60,673 nt of DNA from Gracilaria vermiculophylla (GCA_019155205.2 JAHNZQ020000004.1:3029224-3089896); one strand, 5' to 3'. Counted from the first letter of the stretch, positions 40,131 to 51,828 are shown. The notes: a model not told the origin generated them from the sequence alone. Program-made: numbers and translations.

Positions 40131-40436
40131 TTCAATATCGACACCAGATGGAATATTGAGTTTCATTAAAGAATCAATTGTTTGTGAAGATGGCTCATAT
40201 ATATCTATGATTTTTTTATGTGATCGTATTTCAAAATGTTCCCTAGAATCTTTGTCTACATGAGGTGAACGCAAAACACAATAAATTTTTCGTTTTGAAG
40301 GCAATGGTATTGGTCCCCTAGCTTTAACTTGCGTTCTACGAGCTGTCTCAATTATTGTTGTGCATGATAATCTTAGTAAATTATTATCATAAGCTTGTAG
40401 TTTAATGCGTATTTTATTTTGTTCATGAATTTTCAT
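40119..40436 (-). CDS. rps10: 30S ribosomal protein S10
   Basis: A 105-residue S10, last gene of the ribosomal cluster. It contains IKLQAYD at the start, the [20 protein letters not shown] loop and ETARRTQ. In bacteria S10 begins its own operon; here it follows tufA by 13 bp, the red plastid order. Its stop codon is part of the terminator stem. Confidence 0.98.
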   Translation of the reverse strand: MKIHEQNKIRIKLQAYDNNLLRLSCTTIIETARRTQVKARGPIPLPSKRKIYCVLRSPHVDKDSREHFEIRSHKKIIDIYEPSSQTIDSLMKLNIPSGVDIEIKL

Positions 40437-40449
40437 ATATTATTTTTTA

Positions 40450-41679
40450 TTACTCAAGAATTTTCGAAACCACACCTGCTCCTACAGTTTTGCCTCCCTC
40501 ACGTATAGCAAATCTCATTCCCTTTTCAATGGCAATAGGATTAATTAACTTAGCACTCATTTTTATCCTATCTCCTGGCATAACCATTTCCGCCGCAGAT
40601 CCATCATCTGCAGTAAATTGTGTAATTGTTCCTGTTACATCTGTAGTTCGTACATAAAATTGTGGACGGTAACCAGAAAAGAAAGGTGTATGTCTTCCAC
40701 CTTCTTCTTTAGTTAGTATGTAAACTTCTGCTTCAAATTGCGTATGTGGTGTAATTGTTCCCGGTTTTGCTAATACCATTCCTCTTTCAATGTCTTTTTT
40801 TTGTACTCCTCGTAATAATATACCTATATTATCTCCTGCTATACCTTCATCTAAGGTTTTTTGGAACATCTCAAGACCTGTAATTGTAGTTGTGGTTGTT
40901 TCTTTTAACCCTACTATTTCTATTGTATCACCTACTTTTATGATCCCTCTTTCTATTCTTCCAGTAGCAACAGTTCCTCTTCCAGTAATTGAAAATACAT
41001 CTTCGACAGCCATTAAAAATGTTTTTTCTACATCTCTTATTGGTGTTGGAATATATGCATCTACTGCATCCATTAATGAATGAATTTTGTCAACCCATTC
41101 GTTTTGTCCTCTTTGAATTGTATTATTTTCTGTGACTTTTTCTAAAGCTAGTAACGCTGAACCTGCTACGCACGGAATATCTTCATCTGAAAAATCATAT
41201 TGTGCTAATAATTCTCGCACTTCTAATTCTACTAGCTCTAATAGTTCTTCATCATCCACCTGGTCTTCCTTGTTTAAAAAAACAACAATATTTGGAACTC
41301 CCACCTGTTTAGCAAGCAGTATATGTTCTCTTGTCTGAGGCATTGGGCCATCTGCTGCTGATACTACTAGAATAGCGCCATCCATTTGAGCTGCACCTGT
41401 TATCATGTTTTTTACGTAGTCAGCATGACCTGGACAGTCTACATGTGCATAATGACGATTTTGTGTTTCATATTCAACATGAGCTGTGTTAATTGTTATT
41501 CCTCTTGCTTTTTCCTCTGGAGCAGCATCAATCTCATCAAATTTTTTCGCTTTTGTGTCATTTGCCGCAGCCAAAGTTGCTGATATAGCTGCCGTGAGTG
41601 TTGTTTTGCCATGATCAACATGTCCTATTGTTCCAATATTAACATGAGGTTTTTTTCTTTCAAATTTTGCACGTGCCAT
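40450..41679 (-). CDS. tufA: elongation factor Tu
   Basis: The 409-residue GTPase that brings aminoacyl-tRNA to the ribosome. G1 GHVDHGKT (about 18-25), switch II DCPGHAD (about 80-86), NKED (about 135) and domains 2 and 3 are all intact; it ends [10 protein letters not shown]. It lies between rps7 and rps10, the bacterial str order without fusA. Confidence 0.99.
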   Translation of the reverse strand: MARAKFERKKPHVNIGTIGHVDHGKTTLTAAISATLAAANDTKAKKFDEIDAAPEEKARGITINTAHVEYETQNRHYAHVDCPGHADYVKNMITGAAQMDGAILVVSAADGPMPQTREHILLAKQVGVPNIVVFLNKEDQVDDEELLELVELEVRELLAQYDFSDEDIPCVAGSALLALEKVTENNTIQRGQNEWVDKIHSLMDAVDAYIPTPIRDVEKTFLMAVEDVFSITGRGTVATGRIERGIIKVGDTIEIVGLKETTTTTITGLEMFQKTLDEGIAGDNIGILLRGVQKKDIERGMVLAKPGTITPHTQFEAEVYILTKEEGGRHTPFFSGYRPQFYVRTTDVTGTITQFTADDGSAAEMVMPGDRIKMSAKLINPIAIEKGMRFAIREGGKTVGAGVVSKILE

Positions 41680-41722
41680 GATTATTAATTTCCTTATTTT
41701 AGCTAGTAATTAGTATGGTTTT

Positions 41723-42193
41723 TTAATAGCGGTAGTGAGCAAATGCTTTATTAGCTTCAGCCATACGATGTGTTTCTTCTCTTTTTCTGATAGTGTTGCC
41801 ACTTTCATTGGATGCATCTATAATCTCATTTGCTAATTTGAAGGCCATACTTTTACCAGACCTTGTATGAGCAAATCTAGTCATCCATCTAAGAGCTAAG
41901 TTAGTTCCGCGATATGCTCGTACTTCCATTGGTACTTGATATGTTGATCCTCCTATTCTTCTGCTTTTAACTTCTACTAATGGTGTTGCATTTCGTATGG
42001 CTTTTTCTAGTGTTTCTAAAGGATCACTAGATGTTTTTTTCTTTATTATATCTAATGCTTCGTAAACTATTTTATATGCTAATCCTTTTTTCCCGTTCTT
42101 TAGTATTCTTACAGTCAACAGATTTATTAGTTTACTATCATGCACAGGATCCGTATAAATTAATCTTTTTTTAGACTTATTACGACGAGACAT
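41723..42193 (-). CDS. rps7: 30S ribosomal protein S7
   Basis: A 156-residue S7, nucleator of the small-subunit head. [16 protein letters not shown] and [19 protein letters not shown] are conserved. It follows rps12 by 36 bp. Confidence 0.98.
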   Translation of the reverse strand: MSRRNKSKKRLIYTDPVHDSKLINLLTVRILKNGKKGLAYKIVYEALDIIKKKTSSDPLETLEKAIRNATPLVEVKSRRIGGSTYQVPMEVRAYRGTNLALRWMTRFAHTRSGKSMAFKLANEIIDASNESGNTIRKREETHRMAEANKAFAHYRY

Positions 42194-42229
42194 ATATAAT
42201 TTTGTATTTTAGGTGTAAATATTGAACTT

Positions 42230-42604
42230 TTATGTTTTTGGCTTCTTGGCTCCGTATTTGGAGCGACTTTTTTTTCTGTCTTTTACTCCAGAAGCGTCTA
42301 AAATTCCTCTTACGATATGGTAACGTACACCAGGTAAATCTTTAACACGACCTCCTCTAATAAGTACGACAGAGTGTTCTTGTATATTATGTCCTATACC
42401 TGGTATATATGCAGTTACTTCGAATCCTGAAGTTAATCTTACTCTTGCTACCTTTCTTAAAGCAGAATTAGGCTTTTTAGGTGTAGTTGTGTAAACTCTT
42501 GTACAGACTCCTCGTCTTTGCGGACATCCTTTAAGAGCAGGAGATTTTGTTTTTTTACTGGCTTTTTGTCTTTCTGATCTTACAAGTTGTTGAATGGTCG
42601 GCAT
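42230..42604 (-). CDS. rps12: 30S ribosomal protein S12
   Basis: A 124-residue S12 from the decoding centre. It starts [13 protein letters not shown] at ATG 42604, the normal position; ten extra in-frame residues upstream are not part of the family. Conserved [19 protein letters not shown] and the [10 protein letters not shown] loop are present. The gene is continuous, not trans-spliced as in land plants. Confidence 0.98.
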   Translation of the reverse strand: MPTIQQLVRSERQKASKKTKSPALKGCPQRRGVCTRVYTTTPKKPNSALRKVARVRLTSGFEVTAYIPGIGHNIQEHSVVLIRGGRVKDLPGVRYHIVRGILDASGVKDRKKSRSKYGAKKPKT

Positions 42605-42704
42605 GTATGGTTTGTATATATATTCATATTTCATTAAATATCTTTCATATTATAAAGACTGTGATATAACCTGTCAAACAGTTTACTTTTGCTGAGTACA
42701 TAAC

Positions 42705-42932
42705 TTATTTTATTTTTGCATCGTTTGATTTTAGATTATATTTACGCATGAATTTTTCTACTCTTCCTTCAGTATCTATGATTCTTTGTGAGCCGGTGAA
42801 AAAAGGATGATTTCCTGACCATATATCTACATGTAATTCAGGTTCAGTTGAACCTACTGTCATTATATGTTTACCATCGCAATATACTTTAGTATTATTA
42901 AACCATTGTGGATGTATACCTTTTTTAGTCAT
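42705..42932 (-). CDS. rpl31: 50S ribosomal protein L31
   Basis: A 75-residue L31. It starts MTKKGIHPQWFNNTKVYCDG and has DIWSGNHPFFTGSQ and RVEKFMRKY. It is the zinc-free type, as only one Cys is present. I place the start at 42932; a longer frame reaches into rps9 and is unsupported. Confidence 0.96.
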   Translation of the reverse strand: MTKKGIHPQWFNNTKVYCDGKHIMTVGSTEPELHVDIWSGNHPFFTGSQRIIDTEGRVEKFMRKYNLKSNDAKIK

Positions 42933-42984
42933 GTATTCTTTGTGTGTGAATATTATTGAAATTATTAATATGATGTGTCTTTTT

Positions 42985-43398
42985 TTATCTTTTTGAATAT
43001 TGTGGAGCTTTCCTTGCTTTACGTAAGCCATATTTTTTTCGTTCTTTTATTCTTGCATCTCTTGTTAAAAATCCTTCAGCTTTTAAGGTACTGCGATTTT
43101 CAGGATTCATCCTACATAATGCTCTTGCTAATCCTAATCTTATTGCGTTTGCTTGTCCTGTTAATCCACCACCTTCAGTTTTAACGTACATATCATATTC
43201 CTCATTTAATCCAAGAATTTTCAGGGGTGAATATGCGACCCTTAAATAATTAGGGCTGAATTGTAAATATGATTCACCCGGTAAGCCATTAATAATTAAT
43301 TTTCCAGATCCTGGTACTAGGTTTACTCTTGCAATTGATGTTTTGCGTCTACCTGTACCTGAGTAAATTATTTTTGAATTTTTTGTTAGTGTAGTCAT
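42985..43398 (-). CDS. rps9: 30S ribosomal protein S9
   Basis: A 137-residue S9 whose C-terminal tail reaches the P site. It has [34 protein letters not shown] and the basic end [16 protein letters not shown]. It follows rpl13 by 12 bp, the bacterial rplM-rpsI pair inserted after the alpha genes. Confidence 0.98.
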   Translation of the reverse strand: MTTLTKNSKIIYSGTGRRKTSIARVNLVPGSGKLIINGLPGESYLQFSPNYLRVAYSPLKILGLNEEYDMYVKTEGGGLTGQANAIRLGLARALCRMNPENRSTLKAEGFLTRDARIKERKKYGLRKARKAPQYSKR

Positions 43399-43410
43399 TT
43401 TAATGAATGA

Positions 43411-43842
43411 TTAAATTAATTTTATTGTTTCTGGTTTTTGTGATTTATGGGGATGTGTAATATCTGGATAGATTTTTAATTGTTTAAATAATTGTCTACC
43501 TAAAATTCCTTTAGGAAGCATACCTTTAATGGATTTTTCTAAAATCATATTTGGTTTTTGATTTAAAACATCATTGAATGTTTTTATTTTTAATCCCCCT
43601 GGATAACCAGAATGTCTTGTGTATGTCTTCTGAAGCAATTTTTTGCCTGTAACATTAATAAGCTGTGAATTTATTAGTACTATGTATATTTTACTATTTA
43701 TATATGGAGTAAAAGAAGTAGAATTCTTACCTCTTAAGAGTTTGGCTATTTTACTGCTAAGCCTACCTAGATTTTGATCTTTAGCATTAATAATATACCA
43801 TTTACTATAGTTATTTGTTGGAGCTATATATGTTTTATTCAT
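43411..43842 (-). CDS. rpl13: 50S ribosomal protein L13
   Basis: A 143-residue L13, an early assembly protein. It contains WYIINAKDQNLGRLSSKIAK, the KKLLQKTYTRHSGYPGGLK block and ILEKSIKGMLPKGILGRQLF. It lies 77 bp after rpoA. Confidence 0.98.
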   Translation of the reverse strand: MNKTYIAPTNNYSKWYIINAKDQNLGRLSSKIAKLLRGKNSTSFTPYINSKIYIVLINSQLINVTGKKLLQKTYTRHSGYPGGLKIKTFNDVLNQKPNMILEKSIKGMLPKGILGRQLFKQLKIYPDITHPHKSQKPETIKLI

Positions 43843-43919
43843 AACTAATATATTAATTTATCTTACTTTTAGTTTTACGATAATTAGCATTTTCTTCTCA
43901 TATTGAATATATTATTAAA

Positions 43920-44864
43920 TTAAGCATTAGAAGTATTTTTTTCTTTTGGTAGTCTGATTCCAAGTTTATTTTGCAATGCTTCAATTACTTCTTCTGCAGA
44001 CTTTTGACCAAAATTTTTAATTTCTAATAGTTCTTCCTGTGAATAATCTAGCAAATTTGATATGGAGTGAATTTGAGCTCTCTTAAGACAATTGTAAGCT
44101 CTAACAGATAATTGTAGTTCTTCGATTAGTATTTGATTAATTTCTTCTTCATATTTATTTTCTTCATTTTCTACATGTTGAAAACTTAGATCAGTAAGAG
44201 GAGAGAATAAATTATTGAGTATTTGTGCACCCTGGCTAATTGCTTCTTGTGGTGATATGCTTCCATTTGTCCAAACTTCTAAAGACAATCTTTCTTGAAT
44301 CAGTGTCGAATTGATTTTTTTCTCTTCTACTATGTAATTAAATTTGCGTACTGGCATAAATACTGCATCAATTTGTAAAAAATCTATAGATTTTTTATCG
44401 AAACCTTTTCTTGTAAGTTTATATCCGCTTCCTTTTTCAATACGAAATTCCATTTCAAAGATGGTATTATTACAAATAGTAGCTATATATTGTTGTGGAT
44501 CAATAATTTCAATGTCTGGTGGTACTTCAAATAAACCTGTAGTGATTATAGCAGGTCCTTGCAATCTGATTCTGCCTATTTGAGGTTTATCACTATAACT
44601 TTTTAATATTACTTCTTTAAGGTTAAGTAGAATTTCTAAAATATCTTCTCGTACTCCTGTAATTGTTGAAAATTCATGATTAATCCCAGCAATTCGTACT
44701 GCTACAATAGCAGTACCTTCTAAATCTGATAGAATAGTTCGTCTTAAGGAATTACCTACAGTTATAGCTTGTCCTTTGTTAAGCGGTTCTAAAATAAAGC
44801 GACCATATTGTTGGCGTTTACTTTCTATTTTTGATTCTACACATTCTATTTGAAAGTGGGTCAT
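43920..44864 (-). CDS. rpoA: RNA polymerase alpha subunit
   Basis: The alpha subunit of the plastid-encoded RNA polymerase, 314 residues from ATG 44864 (MTHFQIECVESKIES), the usual start; twelve upstream residues in the frame look unsupported. The N-terminal dimerisation domain (VGNSLRRTILSDLEGTAI) is followed by a linker and the C-terminal domain (LSVRAYNCLKRAQIHSISNL...FGQKSAEEVIEAL), which contacts regulators and UP elements. Its retention fits with bacterial-style regulators encoded here. Confidence 0.98.
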   Translation of the reverse strand: MTHFQIECVESKIESKRQQYGRFILEPLNKGQAITVGNSLRRTILSDLEGTAIVAVRIAGINHEFSTITGVREDILEILLNLKEVILKSYSDKPQIGRIRLQGPAIITTGLFEVPPDIEIIDPQQYIATICNNTIFEMEFRIEKGSGYKLTRKGFDKKSIDFLQIDAVFMPVRKFNYIVEEKKINSTLIQERLSLEVWTNGSISPQEAISQGAQILNNLFSPLTDLSFQHVENEENKYEEEINQILIEELQLSVRAYNCLKRAQIHSISNLLDYSQEELLEIKNFGQKSAEEVIEALQNKLGIRLPKEKNTSNA

Positions 44865-44917
44865 ACAAGATTTCTCAGTATATATCATGATGGTAAGCAC
44901 TAAAATAGTGATGGGAT

Positions 44918-45307
44918 TTAAACACGCCTTTTCTTAGGCGGTCTACAGCCATTATGTGGTATAGGTGTAATATCTTTAATTAAAGTAATATTAATGCCAG
45001 TTGCTTGCAGCGCTCTTATAGCAGTTTCACGCCCTGCACCTGGTCCATTTACTAGTACTTCTGTTTGTCTTATTCCTTGTTCCATTGCTTGTTTAGCTGC
45101 TTTTTCTGCAGCTATTTGTGCAGCGAAAGGTGTTCCTTTTTTTGTACCTTTAAATCCATTTGCACCTGACGAAGACCAGGATATAGTAGACCCTTTCAGG
45201 TCTGTAATTGTAATAATAGTATTATTAAATGTTGATTTTATATGCACGATACCATTAATAATATTTCTTTTTTGCTTTGTTTGTGTTTTTCTTATTTGTC
45301 TAGCCAT
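44918..45307 (-). CDS. rps11: 30S ribosomal protein S11
   Basis: A 129-residue S11 of the platform. [20 protein letters not shown], the [19 protein letters not shown] block and the C-terminal [17 protein letters not shown] are intact. It follows rps13 by 33 bp. Confidence 0.98.
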   Translation of the reverse strand: MARQIRKTQTKQKRNIINGIVHIKSTFNNTIITITDLKGSTISWSSSGANGFKGTKKGTPFAAQIAAEKAAKQAMEQGIRQTEVLVNGPGAGRETAIRALQATGINITLIKDITPIPHNGCRPPKKRRV

Positions 45308-45340
45308 ACATGATGAATGTATAAATGTATTGTAGTATTT

Positions 45341-45721
45341 TTATTTACGTGGAGCTTTTTTCTTGCCAGCCATTGTCTTTTTAATACCTCGTTTTGTACG
45401 AGCATTAGTTCTAGTATTTTGTCCTCTTAAAGGAAGTCCCAGTTGGTGTCTCTTACCTCTGTATGAACCTATGGTCATCAGTCTTTTGATATTCATAGAT
45501 TCTGCTCTTTTTAAATTTCCTTCTACTTCATAACTACTATTTAGTATTTGTCTAATAAGTATAATTTGTTCATCGCTTAGCTCATTTGTCTTAAGATTGC
45601 GGTTGATTTGCAGCTGTTCTAAAATTTTTATGGATTTTGATTTACCTATTCCATAGATATATGTTAATGATATTTCTATTCGTTTATTTTTGGGCAAATC
45701 TACACCGACTATTCTTGTCAT
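45341..45721 (-). CDS. rps13: 30S ribosomal protein S13
   Basis: A 126-residue S13 from the head. The start [20 protein letters not shown], the [20 protein letters not shown] loop and the basic tail are conserved. It follows rpl36 by 22 bp. Confidence 0.98.
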   Translation of the reverse strand: MTRIVGVDLPKNKRIEISLTYIYGIGKSKSIKILEQLQINRNLKTNELSDEQIILIRQILNSSYEVEGNLKRAESMNIKRLMTIGSYRGKRHQLGLPLRGQNTRTNARTKRGIKKTMAGKKKAPRK

Positions 45722-45743
45722 TTTTATTTCCTATTATATACGA

Positions 45744-45857
45744 TTACCCTTGTCTTTGCTTATGTTTTGCATTTACACAAATTACTATTATTTTTCTATG
45801 TCTACGTATTATCCTACATTTATCACAAATTTTTTTTACAGATGGTCTTACTTTCAT
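45744..45857 (-). CDS. rpl36: 50S ribosomal protein L36
   Basis: A 37-residue zinc-ribbon L36: [20 protein letters not shown] followed by [17 protein letters not shown]. The zinc ligands CxxC, the third Cys and His are all present. It lies between secY and rps13, the bacterial order. Confidence 0.97.
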   Translation of the reverse strand: MKVRPSVKKICDKCRIIRRHRKIIVICVNAKHKQRQG

Positions 45858-45906
45858 TAATTTATTAAACATCCTTATTTCTAGTTTTGTAGTTTAATTC
45901 TTCTAC

Positions 45907-47142
45907 TTATTCCATTATATTATCATATTGTTGAGAGATTATATATGTTTGAATTTGTTTGGCGGTGTCAATAGCTACACCTACTAAGATCAACAAAGAT
46001 GTTGTGCCTAATCCTTGTAATAAGCTTGTATTTGTTGTTTTAGCTATTAAAGAAGGTATTAAAGCTATCATGAATAGAAACATCCCCCCTACTAAAGTCA
46101 TTTTGTCGAGTATTCGTTTAATATATTTACTTGTATCTGATCCGGGTCTAATTGATGGTATGCTGGCACCCATTTTATTTAAATTTTCTGCAATATCTTC
46201 TGGATTTAGAACTAATGATGTATAGAAATAACTGAAAATAATTATTAAGAAGCCATAAGCTGGTAAATATAAAGTATGGCCAGGTAAGAATAGACTGATT
46301 ACACCATTAATTTTAGATGTTTGTAAATTATCTGAAAAATATATAGGTAATGTCATCGTAGCAGAGGCAAAAACAATTGGCATGACACCACCTTGATTCA
46401 ATTTTAACGGTATATAGCTTTGAGGATTTAAAATATTAATTTTACTTAATTGTTTTGCTGACACAATTATGATTTTTCTTTTACATTCTTGTATAAGAAT
46501 ATTTATCATTAAGAGACTTATAAATAATACAAAAAAGAAACATCCGTTTATGATCGTTTGTTTATCATAAATATTGATTTTATAATTCTGTAGGTTTTTG
46601 GGAATACCTGAAATGATATTCTGAAAAATTAATAAGGATGATCCATTGCCTATTCCGTATTCTGTAATAATTTCGGCACACCACATGACAATTAAAGAAC
46701 CTGTACTTAATGCAACAATACAGTCTATCATGAACTGGTAATTCCAATTAAAAACATAAGGTTTAATCCATAGAGATATGCCTATACTTTGTATGATGCT
46801 CCAAATAAGTGTAAAGTAGCGTGTTATCTGTCCTATTTTTTGTCGACCAGATTCTCCTTCTTCTTTCTGCAAATTTTCTAGTTCAGGTATAAGTTTTGTT
46901 AATAGTTGCATCATGATTGATGCATTAATATATGGTACTATTCCTAAAGCAAAAATTCCGATTGTTGAAAAGCCTCCACCTGAAAAAATGTTTAAAAAAT
47001 TTATCAATCCATTGTTATTAACATTATTACTTAATGAGTTATGGTCTATGCCTGGTATGGGAATAAATATTCCTAATCGAGCTAGAATAAGTAGAATTAA
47101 CGTAATCAATAGTTTTTGTTTTAATTGTGTTGCGGCTTTCAT
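45907..47142 (-). CDS. secY: preprotein translocase subunit SecY
   Basis: The 411-residue core of the thylakoid Sec channel with ten hydrophobic helices. It has the plug/helix 2 region [20 protein letters not shown], the [20 protein letters not shown] helix, and the cytoplasmic loop region [20 protein letters not shown]. secE and secG are not in the window. It lies in the bacterial spc position after rps5; rpl15 and adk are absent between and after it. Confidence 0.97.
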   Translation of the reverse strand: MKAATQLKQKLLITLILLILARLGIFIPIPGIDHNSLSNNVNNNGLINFLNIFSGGGFSTIGIFALGIVPYINASIMMQLLTKLIPELENLQKEEGESGRQKIGQITRYFTLIWSIIQSIGISLWIKPYVFNWNYQFMIDCIVALSTGSLIVMWCAEIITEYGIGNGSSLLIFQNIISGIPKNLQNYKINIYDKQTIINGCFFFVLFISLLMINILIQECKRKIIIVSAKQLSKINILNPQSYIPLKLNQGGVMPIVFASATMTLPIYFSDNLQTSKINGVISLFLPGHTLYLPAYGFLIIIFSYFYTSLVLNPEDIAENLNKMGASIPSIRPGSDTSKYIKRILDKMTLVGGMFLFMIALIPSLIAKTTNTSLLQGLGTTSLLILVGVAIDTAKQIQTYIISQQYDNIME

Positions 47143-47166
47143 TAGATATTGATATTAGCTGTATGA

Positions 47167-47685
47167 CTAGATAGTATAAAGTCTTTCTATATTTATATCT
47201 CTACTTTTTGCTGTGTTTTGAAATGTTCTTAACTGGCTTAAAGCATTTAATACAGCTCGTGCATTATTTAATGTATTACTAGATCTTAATTGTTTCGCCA
47301 AAATATTTTTAACTCCAGCAAGTTCTAAAACTATACGTGTAGAACCTCCTGCAATAACACCTGAACCTATGGCTGATGGTCTTAAAATAACTTTGGCCGC
47401 TCCTGATATTCCTTCTATTGGGTGAGGTATAGAATATGATCTTGTTAAAGGTACATTAATTATATGTTTTTTGGCATCAGTTACACCCTTTTTTACAGCT
47501 CCTATGACATCACTGGCTTTACCGATTCCTACTCCTATTTGTCCTTTTTCATTTCCGACAATTAGAATAGCTCTGAAGCTTAATTTCTTTCCACCTTTAA
47601 CCACTTTTGTTACTCTCTTAACCTGTACAACTTTCTCTTCCCAATTGTACTCTTGCTCTTTAGTTTTAGTTGATTTTTTTTTCAT
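47167..47685 (-). CDS. rps5: 30S ribosomal protein S5
   Basis: A 172-residue S5. It has [20 protein letters not shown] (double-stranded RNA-binding fold), [15 protein letters not shown] and the C-terminal [19 protein letters not shown]. It starts 7 bp after the rpl18 stop; rpl30 is absent. Confidence 0.98.
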   Translation of the reverse strand: MKKKSTKTKEQEYNWEEKVVQVKRVTKVVKGGKKLSFRAILIVGNEKGQIGVGIGKASDVIGAVKKGVTDAKKHIINVPLTRSYSIPHPIEGISGAAKVILRPSAIGSGVIAGGSTRIVLELAGVKNILAKQLRSSNTLNNARAVLNALSQLRTFQNTAKSRDINIERLYTI

Positions 47686-47692
47686 AATTTTG

Positions 47693-48010
47693 TTAAAGTA
47701 TAATTCCCGCTTCTCTAACAGCTTCTGCTAATGCTTTAATTCGACCGTGATATATTTTATCCCGGCGATCAAATATTGCCTTTTCAACTCCTAATTCTTT
47801 TGATCTTTGAGCGATATTTTTTCCTATATCGCGTGCAGCATTACAATTATTTGCTAATTTTGTATTTTGCTTATTTGTATTAGCTAATGTTGAGCTGCTT
47901 GCAATAATTTTGTTGTTAGTGTCATCTATAATCTGTGCATAGATATGTTTGTTCGATCTAAATATACAAAGGCGTGGACGATTTTTTGTTCCTCTGATTT
48001 TTTTTTTCAT
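47693..48010 (-). CDS. rpl18: 50S ribosomal protein L18
   Basis: A 105-residue L18 that binds 5S rRNA. It has [20 protein letters not shown] and the C-terminal [20 protein letters not shown]. The N-terminus is shorter than in bacteria by roughly 15 residues, common in plastids. Confidence 0.96.
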   Translation of the reverse strand: MKKKIRGTKNRPRLCIFRSNKHIYAQIIDDTNNKIIASSSTLANTNKQNTKLANNCNAARDIGKNIAQRSKELGVEKAIFDRRDKIYHGRIKALAEAVREAGIIL

Positions 48011-48034
48011 TACTATATGTTTACCAATAAATTA

Positions 48035-48580
48035 TTATTTTCCGGCTTTACCTACTTTTAAATGGATGATTTCATTCAAATATCTGATCCCTTTTCCTTT
48101 ATATGGTTCAGGAGGTCTTATTCTTCTGATTTGAGCAGCTATTTCTCCTACTTGTTCTTTTTTGATTCCTTTGATAGTAATATTTATACTATTTTCCACT
48201 TCTATAGTGATATTTTTTGGTGGTTTTATAGTCACTATATGGCTGTAACCTAAATTAAGGATTAAATCTCTTCCTTGCAATTGCGATCTATAACCTACAC
48301 CTTGAATTTGTAATTTTTTTTCAAATCCTTCAGATACTCCTATTATCATGTTATTTATTAGAGTTCTAGATAATCCATATAGTTTTTGTGCTTCTTTATT
48401 TTCTTTACTTGTTTTATATAAATATAATTTCTCATTTTTTATATCATGCTTAATTTCAAGTGATTTATGTACTTTATATGATAGTTCTCCTTTAGGACCT
48501 TGTATTTGTACTTTATTGTCTATGATTTTAACATTGGTATTCTGCGGTAAATTAATCGGTTTTTTTCCTATTCTAGACAT
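48035..48580 (-). CDS. rpl6: 50S ribosomal protein L6
   Basis: A 181-residue L6 from ATG 48580 ([12 protein letters not shown]). Two tandem L6 folds are seen, ending with [20 protein letters not shown]. An upstream extension of 17 residues in the frame is unsupported. It lies 22 bp after rps8. Confidence 0.98.
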   Translation of the reverse strand: MSRIGKKPINLPQNTNVKIIDNKVQIQGPKGELSYKVHKSLEIKHDIKNEKLYLYKTSKENKEAQKLYGLSRTLINNMIIGVSEGFEKKLQIQGVGYRSQLQGRDLILNLGYSHIVTIKPPKNITIEVENSINITIKGIKKEQVGEIAAQIRRIRPPEPYKGKGIRYLNEIIHLKVGKAGK

Positions 48581-48602
48581 TATTGTTTGATAATAATTGG
48601 TT

Positions 48603-49001
48603 TTACCATATATAACATAAAATTTCTCCACCTAATCCATAATTTCTAGCATGATGGTCAGACATTATCCCCTTTGACGTTGAAATTATAGCTATTCCAA
48701 TGCCTCCAAGAACTTTAGGAAGTTCTTTATAATTAGCATATACTCTTAGACCAGGTTTACTTATTCTTTTCAGTGAAGTGATAACTGGTTTTTTTCTTTT
48801 ACCTTTATATTTTAGTGATATAAGTAGATATTTACCGTTGTGTTCTCCTACTTCTTCAAATCTATAAATAAAACCTTCTTCTTTTAATACTTGAACAATA
48901 TTTCGTGTAATTTTAGTCGAGCATACTTGAACAATTTGATGCTTTGCTAAATTTGCATTTCGAATACGGGTTAGCATATCTGCAATTGTATCATTGATCA
49001 C
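48603..49001 (-). CDS. rps8: 30S ribosomal protein S8
   Basis: A 132-residue S8. The start [20 protein letters not shown] and the C-terminal [20 protein letters not shown] plus GEILCYIW are typical. rps14, which lies between rpl5 and rps8 in bacteria, is absent here and sits instead at 58.3-58.6 kb. Confidence 0.98.
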   Translation of the reverse strand: MINDTIADMLTRIRNANLAKHQIVQVCSTKITRNIVQVLKEEGFIYRFEEVGEHNGKYLLISLKYKGKRKKPVITSLKRISKPGLRVYANYKELPKVLGGIGIAIISTSKGIMSDHHARNYGLGGEILCYIW

Positions 49002-49039
49002 GTTTTAAACTCCATTAATTGCAATTGATTTATATCATA

Positions 49040-49579
49040 TCAGATAAAAGGCATACCAAACTCTTTTAAAAGTGCAAGACTTTCTTCGTCGCTTTTAGCT
49101 GTTGTTACTATTGTAATATCTAGTCCTCTGATTTTATCTACATTATCATATTTGATTTCTGGAAATATAATTTGTTCTTTTAATCCTAAATTATAATTAC
49201 CTCTTCCATCAAATGTTTTAGAGCTAATGCCTCTGAAGTCTCGAATTCTCGGTAAAGCTAAATTGATTAACTTGTTAAGGAAAGCGTACATTTTATCTTT
49301 TCTTAAGGTGACCATAAGACCAATAGCTATATTTTCTCTTATTTTAAATCCTGCTATAGCTTTTTTAGATTTTGTGATTTTAGGCTTTTGACCAGTAATA
49401 GCTGCTATTTCATTTATGTTTTTCTCAAGTATCTGCTTATTATTTGCAGCTTCTCCTAAACCTCGATTAATTGTGATTTTGACAAGTTTAGGTATTTCAT
49501 GAATATTTTTATAACTAAATTGTTTTTGTAAATCATTACAAACTTTATCATTGTAAAGTATTTTTAATGTATTTTCCAT
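49040..49579 (-). CDS. rpl5: 50S ribosomal protein L5
   Basis: A 179-residue L5 that binds 5S rRNA and P-site tRNA. It contains [35 protein letters not shown] and [19 protein letters not shown]. It follows rpl24 by 88 bp. Confidence 0.98.
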   Translation of the reverse strand: MENTLKILYNDKVCNDLQKQFSYKNIHEIPKLVKITINRGLGEAANNKQILEKNINEIAAITGQKPKITKSKKAIAGFKIRENIAIGLMVTLRKDKMYAFLNKLINLALPRIRDFRGISSKTFDGRGNYNLGLKEQIIFPEIKYDNVDKIRGLDITIVTTAKSDEESLALLKEFGMPFI

Positions 49580-49667
49580 ACTGTAATATAATTATATAGT
49601 TATTATTGATTTTGAGTGGTGTGATTAGTTGTAAAACCGGGACTTATAATTTTTTCAAAAAGTTTAT

Positions 49668-49922
49668 TTATTGATTTTGTTTGTACAGTATGACATTAGA
49701 AATATGAATAGGTTTTTCAGTTCGAATAATTTGTCCACTACTATTGTCTTTTTGTGCTTTTAAATGTTTTGTAGCTATATTTAAATTTTCAATAATTAAT
49801 TGATTCTTTTTGGGTAAGACTTGAATTATTTTTCCTCGTTTTCCTTTTTCACGACCAGATATTATCCGTACAGTTTCTCCCTTTCTCAAATGAATTTTGA
49901 CGTTATTTTTTTTAATTTTCAT
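49668..49922 (-). CDS. rpl24: 50S ribosomal protein L24
   Basis: An 84-residue L24 with an N-terminal KOW motif (KGETVRIISGREKGKRGKII) and RTEKPIHISNVILY. Its ATG overlaps the rpl14 stop by one base (TAATG), implying translational coupling. Confidence 0.96.
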   Translation of the reverse strand: MKIKKNNVKIHLRKGETVRIISGREKGKRGKIIQVLPKKNQLIIENLNIATKHLKAQKDNSSGQIIRTEKPIHISNVILYKQNQ

Positions 49923-50290
49923 TATACGACCTCTGGAGCTAATGATATTATCTTCGAAAAGTTTTTATCTCGTAATTCTTTTGCTATAGGACCAAATACT
50001 CTAGTGCCACGTGGGTTATTCTCTTGATTTATTATAACTGCCGCATTATCGTCAAATCTTATACTCATTCCATCATCACGTCTTACTGTTTTTTTAGTTC
50101 TAACTATAACGGCTCGAATAATGTCAGATTTTTTTATGGGCATATTTGGCAATGCGTCTTTAACGACTCCAATTATAATATCTCCTATACCAGCATAACG
50201 AGGATTATTACTTCCTAGAACTTGAATACACATGATCTTTCGTGCACCGCTGTTATCGGCAATGTTTAAGTAGCTTTGTGTTTGTATCAT
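49922..50290 (-). CDS. rpl14: 50S ribosomal protein L14
   Basis: A 122-residue L14 at the subunit interface. [20 protein letters not shown], the [20 protein letters not shown] block and [18 protein letters not shown] are all typical. Its ATG overlaps the rps17 TGA by four bases (ATGA). Confidence 0.98.
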   Translation of the reverse strand: MIQTQSYLNIADNSGARKIMCIQVLGSNNPRYAGIGDIIIGVVKDALPNMPIKKSDIIRAVIVRTKKTVRRDDGMSIRFDDNAAVIINQENNPRGTRVFGPIAKELRDKNFSKIISLAPEVV

Positions 50291-50532
50291 TTTTCTATTA
50301 TTCTTTCTATTAATATCCAGCGTTTTTTCTTACTTATAGGTCTATGTAGCTGTATTTTTACAATATCACCCATATAACATTGGTTATGTTCGTCATGCGC
50401 ATAATATTTATTGGTTTTTGTAATTATTTTTTTATATTTTGCATGTGGTATTCTATTTTTTACAGCTACAGTAATAGTTTTGTTCATTTTATTACTGATT
50501 ACTCTTCCAATCGCATGTTTTTTACACATCAT
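50287..50532 (-). CDS. rps17: 30S ribosomal protein S17
   Basis: An 81-residue S17. The core [19 protein letters not shown] and the [19 protein letters not shown] segment are conserved. Two Met codons begin the frame; either start overlaps rpl29 (by 11 or 8 bp). Confidence 0.97.
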   Translation of the reverse strand: MMCKKHAIGRVISNKMNKTITVAVKNRIPHAKYKKIITKTNKYYAHDEHNQCYMGDIVKIQLHRPISKKKRWILIERIIEK

Positions 50533-50722
50533 CTGAATCCTTTTGTATTGTTAATAATTGAGCTAATTCATGCTTTTTATGTTTAAATAAATGTGGTTTA
50601 ATATTTTGTCGAGTTGATCGTTTTAATTTTAAATCAAATATTTCTTTTTTTAGTTCTATAATTTTTTTCTTGATTTCTTGCTGTGTAAGTTCTTTAATAT
50701 CTTGAATTTTTGGTAAAGGCAT
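50522..50722 (-). CDS. rpl29: 50S ribosomal protein L29
   Basis: A 66-residue L29, a two-helix protein near the exit tunnel. It reads KIQDIKELTQQEIKKKIIEL, then KKEIFDLKLKRSTRQ. It overlaps rps17 and follows rpl16 by 10 bp. Confidence 0.95.
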   Translation of the reverse strand: MPLPKIQDIKELTQQEIKKKIIELKKEIFDLKLKRSTRQNIKPHLFKHKKHELAQLLTIQKDSDDV

Positions 50723-50732
50723 AAACTATATT

Positions 50733-51140
50733 TTATTTTTTTGTTATGAATTTTGTTTTTACGGGCAGCTTATACGATGCTAATTTCATAGCTTGTTGAG
50801 CGGTGTGTTCAGGTACCCCAGCTATTTCAAATAAAATATGTCCTGGTCTTATAACTGATACCCAGTATTCTGTTGCACCTTTTCCAGAACCCATTCTGGT
50901 TTCGGCTGGTCTAGCTGTGACAGGTTTATCTGGGAAAACTCTTATCCATAATTTTCCACCTCGTTTTACATATCTAGTAATCGTTCTTCTTGTAGCTTCT
51001 ATTTGTCTTGCTGTTAGCCATACAGGTTCTAAAGTTTGTAATGCATATTCCCCAAATGCAATATTATTTCCTTTACTGGCTTTTCCTTTCATCCGACCAC
51101 GATGTTGTTTACGAAATTTTGTTTTTTTGGGACTAAGCAT
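50733..51140 (-). CDS. rpl16: 50S ribosomal protein L16
   Basis: A 135-residue L16 near the A site. It starts [20 protein letters not shown] and has [20 protein letters not shown] and [15 protein letters not shown]. There is no intron, unlike most land-plant and some algal copies. Confidence 0.98.
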   Translation of the reverse strand: MLSPKKTKFRKQHRGRMKGKASKGNNIAFGEYALQTLEPVWLTARQIEATRRTITRYVKRGGKLWIRVFPDKPVTARPAETRMGSGKGATEYWVSVIRPGHILFEIAGVPEHTAQQAMKLASYKLPVKTKFITKK

Positions 51141-51174
51141 ATTTTTAATTAATCTTAATTAAGTAATATATAAT

Positions 51175-51828
51175 CTAATCTTGTATTTTATGCGTTATTA
51201 TTTTTTCTCCTTTAAATAACCATACTTTAACGCCTAATATTCCATATATAGTATGTGCTGTTTTATATGAATAATCTATATTTGCTCTTAGCGTTTGTAA
51301 TGGTACACGACCTTCTCTAACCCATTCGCTCCTTGCTATTTCAGCGCCATTTAATCTACCAGAAATTTGAATTTTAATTCCTTGATTTTTAGCCTTTTGA
51401 GATCTTTGTACAGCTTGTCTTATTACTCTTCTAAAAGCTATTCTTTTTTCTAGTTGTTGTACTATAAATTCAGCTATTAATGCAGCTTCTTTATCTGGAT
51501 CTGTGATCTCTATAAGATTAATTCTTATTTGTATATTTCTAGTTAATATATTTTCTAAGTTTTTTCTTATGTTTTCTAAACCATTACCCATTTTACCTAA
51601 AATAATACCAGGTCTAGCAGTATGTATGTGTATCTGAATTTGGTCAACTTTTCTATCTATATAAATTAATGCAATGCTTGCATTGTATAATTGCTTTTCT
51701 ATGAAGTTTCTTATTTTATAATCTTCTTGAGCTAGTTCCGGGTATGATTTCATTTTGGAAAACCATGAAGATTTATGAGCTTGTGTAATACCTATTCTAA
51801 ATCCTAATGGATGTGTTTTTTGTCCCAT
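51175..51828 (-). CDS. rps3: 30S ribosomal protein S3
   Basis: A 217-residue S3 at the mRNA entry. It starts [20 protein letters not shown], has a KH domain ([20 protein letters not shown]) and the C-terminal domain [20 protein letters not shown]. Length is normal. Confidence 0.98.
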   Translation of the reverse strand: MGQKTHPLGFRIGITQAHKSSWFSKMKSYPELAQEDYKIRNFIEKQLYNASIALIYIDRKVDQIQIHIHTARPGIILGKMGNGLENIRKNLENILTRNIQIRINLIEITDPDKEAALIAEFIVQQLEKRIAFRRVIRQAVQRSQKAKNQGIKIQISGRLNGAEIARSEWVREGRVPLQTLRANIDYSYKTAHTIYGILGVKVWLFKGEKIITHKIQD